From an uncultured Desulfobacterium sp. (GTDB lineage: Bacteria > Desulfobacterota > Desulfobacteria > Desulfobacterales > Desulfobacteraceae), in assembly GCA_937124525.1 (NCBI GenBank), contig CAKZLA010000224.1, forward strand, positions 1 to 5,108: a DNA stretch of 5,108 nt, read 5' to 3'. Each line of letters starts with the position of its first letter. Position 1 is the first letter of the stretch. The translations under genes and the position numbers were made by a program. Below, in pieces: positions 1 through 4,674 of this stretch. A model generated the notes under the pieces. It made no database searches. It was not told the DNA's origin and worked only from the letters and a program-made list of their open reading frames with translations.

Positions 1-828
1 GTTGCCGCCCCCCACAATGAGAACCCGCTCCGATGCCTTGATCAGATCCCGGTTCACCAGGGTCTGAAAGGCCCCGGCCCCATAAACACCGGGCAGGGTA
101 TTTCCGGGAAAGGGGAGCATTTTTTCCCGGGCTCCGGTGGCCACAAGTACCTTTTGGGGCTTGATCATCACATATCTGTTTCTTTTTACCACCCCCACCA
201 CTCCGTCGGAGAAAACCCCCACCGCAGTGGTTTCAAGCCAGGTTTCCACGGTGGGAAATATGGCCACTTCATCGGCCAGGATATGACCGATCTCAAACCC
301 CCTTGTTCCAGCCCAGGAGTCCTCCACCGACCCAAAAAACTTATGGGTCTGGAGCACCAGTTTTCCCCCCAGTCGATCCTTGTCATCAATGATCAGGGTA
401 TCCACCCCCAGTTTCCCCAGCTCAATGGCAGCAGAAAGGCCTGCCGGCCCCCCACCAATGATCAACACCCCCACCTCCCGGGTGACAACATCTTCCCGGG
501 CAATGGGGTCATCGGCTTCTGGCACCCGGGGCAATCCTTCCATGGATTCCACCACCATGCCTTGTTTCAAAGGTGTCATACAGGATTTCACAGGAAGGCC
601 GTCGGCCATCACAAGGCACTGGGAACACTGTCCATTGGCGCAAAACATTCCCTGGGCACTGTGGTCCTTGGTGTGGTGACCAAACACCTGGATACCGTTG
701 GCAAAAAGGGCGGAAGAAACCATCTCCCCCTTCATCCCCTGCAATGATTTTTTATTCCATGAAAAGGTCACCGTTTCTCCCTGGCCCACGGCCATAACAG
801 GATGTTTTGTCAATCTTTGCTTAGACAT
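1..828 (-). CDS. FAD/NAD(P)-dependent oxidoreductase with N-terminal 2Fe-2S domain (partial, 3' end outside window)
   Basis: The first 276 codons are visible; the gene runs off the left edge. The start ATG (828-826) has a strong GGAGG ribosome site at 839-835. Seen in the translation: a 2Fe-2S domain with cysteines 63, 68, 71 and 83 (C-x4-C-x2-C-x11-C), in the layout of the N-terminal domain of sarcosine oxidase alpha subunits and HcnA-type proteins; then an FAD Rossmann motif GGGPAGLSAA at 125-134; an ATG-type motif (VATGARE, 229-235); and the beginning of a second Rossmann motif (VLIVGGGN, 269-276), expected to bind NAD(P). From the family, it should be a cytoplasmic flavoprotein passing electrons from an organic substrate to NAD(P) or an iron-sulfur partner. 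The substrate cannot be told from this part. It lies downstream of a GntR regulator on the same strand and is probably controlled by it (inference). The family is well supported; the specific enzyme is unknown. Confidence 0.9.
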   Translation of the reverse strand, partial: MSKQRLTKHPVMAVGQGETVTFSWNKKSLQGMKGEMVSSALFANGIQVFGHHTKDHSAQGMFCANGQCSQCLVMADGLPVKSCMTPLKQGMVVESMEGLPRVPEADDPIAREDVVTREVGVLIIGGGPAGLSAAIELGKLGVDTLIIDDKDRLGGKLVLQTHKFFGSVEDSWAGTRGFEIGHILADEVAIFPTVETWLETTAVGVFSDGVVGVVKRNRYVMIKPQKVLVATGAREKMLPFPGNTLPGVYGAGAFQTLVNRDLIKASERVLIVGGGN

Positions 829-901
829 TGGGTTCCTCCAAAAAAATATAACTGCCACGGGCAGACTGTATTCTGGACCTGGCCTGCCCACAACGAATAT
901 T

Positions 902-938
902 GAAACTCCAGCTATTACAAATCATTGGATGGAGTTTC
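902..938. other. 9-bp perfect inverted repeat within the repeat array
   Basis: GAAACTCCA (902-910) pairs perfectly with TGGAGTTTC (930-938) across a 19-nt loop. It lies between the first and second GC-rich hairpins. The equivalent place in the next unit keeps the right arm in similar form (GGAGCTTC, 1009-1016) but has lost most of the left arm. It could be an operator for the downstream oxidoreductase gene or an RNA stem in its leader. It does not fit the TGGT-N3-ACCA operator pattern of the neighbouring regulator's family. Confidence 0.5.
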
Positions 939-1020
939 TTATAACCCACATGGCTGTAAGCACCAGCCACAACGAAAATAATACTCTAATAATATCAGCA
1001 CTTTGGGAGGAGCTTCATAT

Positions 1021-1050
1021 AAAAACATACATGGCAGTAGCTACCTGCCA
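1021..1050 (-). terminator. Possible weak terminator after the GntR gene
   Basis: Read on the minus strand, a TGGCAG/CTGCCA stem (1050-1045 with 1037-1032) lies 21 nt past the regulator's stop codon and is followed after 6 nt by five Ts (1025-1021). The stem is only 6 bp and the T-run is set back, so termination would be partial at best. The same hairpin is one unit of the repeat array, so its conservation may have another cause. Confidence 0.3.
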
Positions 1051-1071
1051 CAACTAAGATAGAAAATGGAA

Positions 1072-1809
1072 TCAACGGATCTGGGATTCTTTTTTCTGCA
1101 TGCGTTCATTGAATCGACACACATGCTGTTCGGCAAGACGGGTAGCTTCATGGGGCTGATGTTCCCGCATGGCCACGACAATGAGCTTCAAATCCAACAG
1201 GTTCTCTTCCATTCTTTCCTGGGTAAACTCCAGAAAGTTATCATAATATTTACGAATATTATCATGGACCACCTGGGCTGCATATTGATACAGGGCATTT
1301 CCGGCAATGCGCCCCATCTCCTTGTGGATGGCCTGATCAATGTCAAGGAAGGCTTCCACCGCCCCCTGTTCGGTTTCTGTCCGGGCTTTTTCCAGCAGCG
1401 CCTCAAGGCAGCTAATATCCTCCTGTGTGGCCCGCTGGGTGGCCAGTCTTGCAATCTGCCCCTCCATCCCCTGTCTGAATTCACCGATGTCCTGGACGGA
1501 AAGGGTGCCTGAGCGAATCATGAGCCCCAATGTTTCCGTGAGTTGCTCTGTACCGGCATTTTTGACCATGGCCCCACCACCGGTGCCGAGACGAATTTCA
1601 ATGAGCCCTTTCTGCTCAAGGACCCGCAACGACTCCCGCAAGGTACCACGGCTGATATTAAAGGTTTCCCGCAGCTCCCTCTCCGGGGGGAGCATGTCCC
1701 CGGGACGAAGTGTGCGATTCAAAATAGCCTCTTGTATTTGATCTACGACATCCTGAAATATTCTATTTTTTTTAACTTTCTGGAAATCGGCTTTTCCCTT
1801 CAGAGCCAT
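1072..1809 (-). CDS. GntR-family transcriptional regulator, FadR/FCD subfamily
   Basis: A 245-residue cytoplasmic DNA-binding regulator. From the start at 1809, residues about 13-83 form the GntR winged helix-turn-helix (PGDMLPPERELRETF, then SRGTLRESLRVLEQKGLIEI and the glycine-rich wing). Residues about 95-235 form the helical FCD ligand-binding domain. The family senses small carboxylates and similar metabolites. FCD metal-site residues D158, H162 and H229 are present, but the place where a further histidine is expected carries L207, so metal binding may be altered. Start choice: the first ATG (1815) sits directly against AAAGAAAGG with no spacer, while the ATG at 1809 has AAGGA five bases upstream and is preferred. 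It lies upstream of and collinear with the 2Fe-2S flavoprotein gene, its probable target. A perfect TGGT-N3-ACCA palindrome over its own promoter suggests autoregulation. The ligand is unknown. Confidence 0.93.
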   Translation of the reverse strand: MALKGKADFQKVKKNRIFQDVVDQIQEAILNRTLRPGDMLPPERELRETFNISRGTLRESLRVLEQKGLIEIRLGTGGGAMVKNAGTEQLTETLGLMIRSGTLSVQDIGEFRQGMEGQIARLATQRATQEDISCLEALLEKARTETEQGAVEAFLDIDQAIHKEMGRIAGNALYQYAAQVVHDNIRKYYDNFLEFTQERMEENLLDLKLIVVAMREHQPHEATRLAEQHVCRFNERMQKKESQIR

Positions 1810-1829
1810 ACGCATCCTTTCTTTTTTTG

Positions 1830-1844
1830 AATGGTTGAACCATT
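1830..1844. promoter_or_regulatory. Predicted operator for the FCD/GntR regulator
   Basis: AATGGTTGAACCATT is a perfect palindrome with 7-bp arms around a central G. It contains TGGT-N3-ACCA, the core of operators known for the FadR/PdhR/LldR group of GntR regulators. It lies 20 bp upstream of the preferred regulator start and overlaps the predicted -10 box and start of transcription, a placement that would allow repression of its own gene. Confidence 0.7.
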
Positions 1845-1871
1845 GTTATGGTATATTTATTTACTTGTCAA
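1843..1871 (-). promoter_or_regulatory. Predicted sigma70-type promoter of the GntR gene
   Basis: On the minus strand a perfect TTGACA -35 box (1871-1866) is followed after 17 bp by TAACAA (1848-1843), a weak -10 box. The AT-rich spacer supports a promoter here. The -10 box touches the palindromic operator. The exact -10 register is uncertain because the CATAAC overlapping it is an alternative. Confidence 0.5.
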
Positions 1872-2131
1872 GGTTCCTTTTTGTCATGGGCAATTCCAAC
1901 CGTAAAAGGTCGAAAAATCTTGACATTTAACCGATAGATATCATATTCCTGTCATAATCAAATATTTTCAGTTAATTGGTTCATTTGCCCCCTCCCACCA
2001 GGGTCCGCAACCCAAAATCATATTAACTCAACCAGACAAAACATAGGGATTTATCATAGGATGGGCCACTTATACGGATACTGATTTTTCACTATTTGCA
2101 ACTATCTGAATTAAATACTTTGTTTTTAATT
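1872..2131. other. Non-coding stretch upstream of yggT
   Basis: No credible gene is visible on either strand between the regulator's promoter and the yggT region. The stretch is AT-rich. A TTGACA at 1920-1925 followed after 16 bp by CATATT (1942-1947) could be a plus-strand promoter, about 270 bp ahead of yggT. A half-site-like TTGGTT occurs at 1977-1982 without a matching partner. No RNA gene fold was recognised. Confidence 0.5.
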
Positions 2132-2160
2132 TTGAAAAATTCGGGTTGGTAATGTAAATG
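2132..2160 (+). promoter_or_regulatory. Possible promoter of yggT inside the left inverted repeat
   Basis: TTGAAA (2132-2137) and TAAATG (2155-2160) are separated by 17 bp and lie 60 bp before the yggT start. The -35 box matches the consensus at five of six positions, but the -10 box at only three. Most of it lies within the repeated sequence, so any promoter would be carried by the repeat. Confidence 0.28.
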
Positions 2161-2174
2161 TTAGGCCAGTGCCC
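2135..2174 (+). repeat. Long inverted repeat, left copy
   Basis: This 40-nt segment matches the reverse complement of 3354-3393 at 37 positions, including an uninterrupted 24-nt match at 2139-2162 and a 9-nt match, CCAGTGCCC, at 2166-2174. It ends 46 bp before the yggT start. The pair brackets yggT and the divIVA-like gene at a distance of about 1.2 kb. No transposase is associated, so this is best called a dispersed or inverted repeat of unknown origin. Confidence 0.85.
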
Positions 2175-2220
2175 ATCAACCCTCAAACCCATGCTATTTA
2201 ACAGGAGATATTGAATATTA

Positions 2221-2520
2221 ATGTTTATCCTTGGAAATTTTTTTGAGGCAGTTGCTGTTGTTTTGGACTATGCGTTAAGCATTTTCATGTGGATTATCAT
2301 TGCCAGGGCCGTCCTGTCCTGGGTCAACCCAGATCCCTACAACAACATCGTCAGATTCATTAACAACATCACTGACCCGGTGCTATACCAGATCAGAAAA
2401 AAATTGCCGGTTAATTTTGGTGGCCTGGACATTTCCCCCATCATTGCCATGCTGGGCATCATCTTTGTGCAGACCTTTGTTGTGGGAAGCCTTCATCGCC
2501 TGGCCATGACGCTGTCCTGA
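2221..2520 (+). CDS. yggT: YggT/YlmG-family integral membrane protein
   Basis: A 99-residue protein of typical length for the single-domain family. A first hydrophobic segment covers about residues 7-35 and a second about 71-92. Between them lies the family signature: ARAVLSWVNPDP (28-39), TDPVL (51-55), an IRKKLP basic stretch (58-63) and GGLDISPII (67-75). Members sit in the inner membrane; the family is linked to cell division and morphology in Gram-positives (YlmG), to nucleoid/thylakoid organisation or cytochrome maturation in plastids, and to osmotic tolerance in E. coli, with no firm biochemical role. The in-frame codon 2212-2214 is a stop, so the ATG at 2221 is the first possible. The AGGAGA site at 2203-2208 lies 12 nt away, longer than usual. 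A divIVA-like gene follows on the same strand, recalling the ylmG-divIVA pair. Confidence 0.93.
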   Translation: MFILGNFFEAVAVVLDYALSIFMWIIIARAVLSWVNPDPYNNIVRFINNITDPVLYQIRKKLPVNFGGLDISPIIAMLGIIFVQTFVVGSLHRLAMTLS

Positions 2521-2647
2521 GTATTGCCGCTTCAACCCCTCCGGGCCGATATCCATTTCATGGGCAAGCAGGGTTCAAAGGAACTCCCACCAATGGGCCC
2601 ACCAGTTTTCAAAAAAACAGAAAATGAACAGACACGGCACTTTAACA

Positions 2648-2713
2648 TGGGGCAAAGTATTTCAATGGAACTTTTTTTACTCAAAAGAATAGACCTTTGA
2701 AAGCGTTGCCCCA
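2648..2713. other. 8-bp inverted repeat in the yggT-divIVA gap
   Basis: TGGGGCAA (2648-2655) is matched by TTGCCCCA (2706-2713) across 50 bp. The right arm overlaps the loop-proximal side of the hairpin at 2701-2735, so the two pairings exclude one another. This could be an alternative-structure leader for the divIVA-like gene, or chance. Confidence 0.35.
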
Positions 2714-2735
2714 AACAAATTATTCGGTAACGCTT
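2701..2735 (+). promoter_or_regulatory. Hairpin just upstream of the divIVA-like gene
   Basis: AAGCGTTGCC (2701-2710) pairs with GGTAACGCTT (2726-2735), ten pairs including one G-U, around a 15-nt loop. It ends 13 nt before the AAGGAG ribosome site. No T-run follows, so it is not a normal terminator. It might be an operator or a leader structure. I see no strong promoter in the 239-bp gap, so transcription from yggT remains possible. Confidence 0.45.
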
Positions 2736-2759
2736 ACGTAAATATCATAAGGAGCAATA

Positions 2760-3260
2760 ATGGGCATCACACCGGCTGTCATTCAGCAAAAGGAATTCTC
2801 CACCCGTTTCCGAGGCTTTGATGTGCGCGAAGTGGACACTTTTCTTGATGAGGTCGCCCAGGAACTGACCCATCTCAACGAAAAAATTAAAATCATGGAT
2901 GCGGAAAGACATCGTCTGGACCTGGAAAACCAGGGATACCGAGAACGGGAAAATACCATGAAGCATATCATGGTAAAATCCCAAAAAGTCCTGGATGAGA
3001 TGAAAAAAAATGCCAGCAAATCCGCTGAATCCATTATTGCTGAGGCAGAGACCCAGGCAGAAAAAATATTAAACCGCGCCCACCAGCGCCTTGCCCAGCT
3101 ATACAGTGATATCACGGAACTCAAACGACAGCGCATGCAGATTGAGGTTCAAATTGGTGCTGTGATCGAAAATCATTCCAAATTACTCAAAATGAGTAAA
3201 GAAGAAAACAAGGCCGCAGATGAGGCAGATCCCGCCCTGAGATTCATGAAACAGGGATAG
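2760..3260 (+). CDS. DivIVA-domain coiled-coil protein
   Basis: A 166-residue cytoplasmic, membrane-associated scaffold protein. The N-terminus (TPAVIQQKEFSTRFRGFD, 4-21) matches the DivIVA lipid-binding domain. F17 and R18, the pair inserted at curved membranes in Bacillus subtilis DivIVA, are at the same positions. EVDTFLDEV (24-32) opens a long charged coiled coil that continues with short breaks to about residue 145. The C-terminus is short and polar. Family members mark poles or septa and recruit partners in division, growth or chromosome placement; the role in Gram-negative members is poorly known. The start has AAGGAG at 2749-2754, five bases upstream. It follows yggT on the same strand with a 239-bp gap and precedes pilT. 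Polar recruitment of the pilus machinery is an attractive guess but is not shown by the sequence. Confidence 0.92.
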   Translation: MGITPAVIQQKEFSTRFRGFDVREVDTFLDEVAQELTHLNEKIKIMDAERHRLDLENQGYRERENTMKHIMVKSQKVLDEMKKNASKSAESIIAEAETQAEKILNRAHQRLAQLYSDITELKRQRMQIEVQIGAVIENHSKLLKMSKEENKAADEADPALRFMKQG

Positions 3261-3274
3261 CCCATAAATATTCA

Positions 3275-3363
3275 ACCAGCACCCCATATTCACTTAGATT
3301 TGGCCTGCTCACATAACATTAGTATGCTACGCAGTCCCAAATACGCGAATATGGGGCACTGGT
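3275..3363. repeat. 89-nt imperfect palindrome between divIVA-like gene and pilT
   Basis: ACCAGCACCCCATATTC (3275-3291) pairs with GAATATGGGGCACTGGT (3347-3363), 15 of 17 positions. Pairing continues inward with interruptions (TTTGG at 3299-3303 with CCAAA at 3337-3341, CTGC at 3305-3308 with GCAG at 3331-3334), leaving a 22-nt loop. There is no T-run, so a simple terminator is unlikely. The right arm overlaps the long inverted repeat at 3354-3393. It looks like a small palindromic or MITE-like element; it could also fold in the 3' end of the divIVA transcript. Confidence 0.75.
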
Positions 3364-3393
3364 CAAACATTTACATTACCAACCCGAATATTT
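3354..3393 (-). repeat. Long inverted repeat, right copy
   Basis: This is the reverse-complement partner of 2135-2174 (37 of 40 identical). It lies 41 bp before the pilT start, mirroring the 46-bp distance of the left copy from yggT, although in the opposite orientation. Nine of its bases (3354-3363, CCAGTGCCC side) also form the outer part of the 89-nt palindrome. Confidence 0.85.
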
Positions 3394-3398
3394 ACGAT
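3370..3398 (+). promoter_or_regulatory. Possible promoter of pilT
   Basis: TTTACA (3370-3375) and TACGAT (3393-3398) are separated by 17 bp, matching the sigma70 consensus at five and four of six positions. The -10 box ends 36 bp before the pilT start. It lies largely inside the right inverted repeat. No convincing GG-N10-GC sigma54 element was found in this gap. Confidence 0.4.
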
Positions 3399-3434
3399 AG
3401 CCCAAACTGACATCCTCACAAACCAGGAGGTTTC

Positions 3435-4517
3435 ATGGCAAAGATAGACGCTTTTTTTAAATTAATGAACGAGCAGGGTGCGTCCGATCTACACCTTGTT
3501 TCAGGGCAGCCCCCGGCGTTGAGACTCCATGGTGACATTGAACGTATTCGCTACAACGTCCTCTCCAATGATGATTTAAGAGGGCTTTTGTATGAGATCA
3601 CACCAGAGGAAAAAATAAAAATTTTTGAAGAGACCGGGGACGTGGATTTTGGCTATGAAATCCCAGGCCTTGCTCGCTACCGGGCCAATTACTTTATGCA
3701 GAAATACGGCATTGCCGCCGTATTTCGTGAAATCCCATCGGACATATTAACGGCGGAACAGCTGGGGCTTCCGCCGGTTATATCAAAACTTGCCCAACTT
3801 CCCAGGGGACTTGTTCTGGTCACCGGCCCCACTGGCAGCGGGAAATCCACCACCCTTGCCGCCATCATTGACCAGGCCAACAGAACCCGAAAAGATCATA
3901 TTATCACCGTGGAAGATCCCATTGAATTTGTCCATAAAAGCCAGGGATGCATTGTGAACCACCGGGAGGTGGGGCTGCATACCAAAACATTTTCAGCGGC
4001 ATTAAAGGGGGCTCTTCGTGAGGACCCGGACATTATATTGGTGGGTGAAATGAGGGACCTTGAAACCATTTCCCTGGCCGTTGAAGCCGCATCCACCGGT
4101 CATCTCGTATTTGGCACCCTGCACACCTCTTCTGCTCCCAAAACCGTTGATCGGATCATTGAAGTTTTTCCCGCATCGGAGCAGGATCAGATCCGCTCCA
4201 CCCTGTCCGATGGACTTCGGGCCGTGGTGGCCCAGGTGCTGTTTAAAAGAATTGACAAAAAAGGCAGATGCGCGGCCATGGAGGTCATGGTGGCCACCCC
4301 GGCTGTGCGAAATCTGGTCCGGGAAGCCAAAACCCATCAGCTTCCCTCCATGATCCAGACAGGCAAGCAATATGGCATGCAGTTGTTGGATGATGCCATC
4401 ATGCAGCTCTACGAAAAAAGGTGGATCAGCCCGGATGAAGCCTATGCCAAGGCCAACAACAAGGCATTGTTCAGACCCTTTCTCAAAAAACCGCCAGCAG
4501 ACTTCACAGACGCTTAA
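3435..4517 (+). CDS. pilT: Type IV pilus retraction ATPase PilT
   Basis: A 360-residue hexameric secretion-type ATPase acting at the cytoplasmic base of the type IV pilus, where it depolymerises pilin to retract the fibre and drive twitching motility. The N-terminal PAS-like domain begins with GASDLHLVSGQPPALRLHG (15-33). The RecA-like domain shows Walker A GPTGSGKST (131-139), an Asp box TVEDPIE (158-164), Walker B with catalytic Glu205 (DIILVGEMRD, 199-208) and a His box from H223 to H230 (GTLHTSS). The C-terminal AVRNLVREAK segment, about residue 291 onward, is the variant of the AIRNLIRE retraction motif seen in PilT rather than in the extension motor PilB. Length is normal. The start has AGGAGG at 3425-3430, four bases upstream. 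A second PilT-like gene follows 157 bp downstream, an arrangement like pilT-pilU. Confidence 0.96.
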   Translation: MAKIDAFFKLMNEQGASDLHLVSGQPPALRLHGDIERIRYNVLSNDDLRGLLYEITPEEKIKIFEETGDVDFGYEIPGLARYRANYFMQKYGIAAVFREIPSDILTAEQLGLPPVISKLAQLPRGLVLVTGPTGSGKSTTLAAIIDQANRTRKDHIITVEDPIEFVHKSQGCIVNHREVGLHTKTFSAALKGALREDPDIILVGEMRDLETISLAVEAASTGHLVFGTLHTSSAPKTVDRIIEVFPASEQDQIRSTLSDGLRAVVAQVLFKRIDKKGRCAAMEVMVATPAVRNLVREAKTHQLPSMIQTGKQYGMQLLDDAIMQLYEKRWISPDEAYAKANNKALFRPFLKKPPADFTDA

Positions 4518-4674
4518 AAAAGCATTCCAAAGAAAATGGCTCAGATCGGATTCGTGTGAATTAATTAAAATTGAGGGTCAAAGATTGGGAGGTATGTTCG
4601 GCAATCGCATTTAAATCACAGCAATCCACGAAAATCCAAAAGAAATCAAGCCACGATACAATCAGGAACTGACC
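4518..4674. other. Gap between pilT and the second PilT-like gene
   Basis: This 157-bp gap contains no supported gene or clear hairpin terminator. No strong promoter was recognised, so the downstream gene may be co-transcribed with pilT. Confidence 0.5.

Larger units (their letters stand above)
851..1058. repeat. Degenerate ~80-bp tandem repeat array with hairpins, three units
   Basis: The motif GCC(C)ACAAC recurs with the CCACAAC core at 888, 967 and 1048, that is at spacings of 79 and 81 bp. Each core ends a hairpin. Unit 3 pairs TGGCAG (1032-1037) with CTGCCA (1045-1050) across a 7-nt loop. Unit 2 pairs TGGCTG (951-956) with CAGCCA (964-969), also across 7 nt. Unit 1 pairs GGGCAG (859-864) with CTGCCC (884-889) across 19 nt. 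Arm differences between units compensate each other. The stretches between cores also look related (for example GGAGTTTCTTATAA at 931-944 and GGAGCTTCATATAA at 1009-1022). The array fills the gap between regulator and oxidoreductase genes. Its function is unknown; it may be a regulatory region, a structured leader or a decayed repeat element. Confidence 0.65.

Noticed and set aside
154..747. Long plus-strand reading frame of 197 codons and overlapping frames nearby
   Set aside because: It lies antisense to the 2Fe-2S/FAD oxidoreductase gene, which has clear motifs and a strong ribosome site; its translation is rich in His, Pro and Gly without domain signs.
851..1058. CRISPR-like reading of the three-unit repeat
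   Set aside because: Repeats are not identical, the intervening stretches are related to each other rather than unique, and no cas gene is present.
1066..1830. Plus-strand reading frames antisense to the GntR gene
   Set aside because: They are complementary shadows of a well-recognised regulator and have no family features.
2586..2604. Direct repeat CCCACCA (2586-2592 and 2598-2604)
   Set aside because: It is a short, low-complexity match with two copies only and no further structure.
2532..2714. Minus-strand 60-codon frame in the yggT-divIVA gap
   Set aside because: It would begin with TTG, has no ribosome site and shows no recognisable domain or composition of a real small protein.
880..3317. 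Similarity of TGGCCTGC-x-CACA at 880-892 and 3301-3313, suggesting the two repeat regions are related
   Set aside because: Only about 12 of 13 bases match and the flanks do not align, so chance cannot be excluded.
3301..3434. Sigma54 promoter for pilT
   Set aside because: Sigma54 control of pilus genes is common, but no GG-N10-GC element with good flanks was found here.
4594..4614. Six-codon frame MFGNRI after a GGGAGG in the pilT downstream gap
   Set aside because: The spacer between GGGAGG and ATG is one base, too short for initiation, and a leader-peptide role has no supporting structure.
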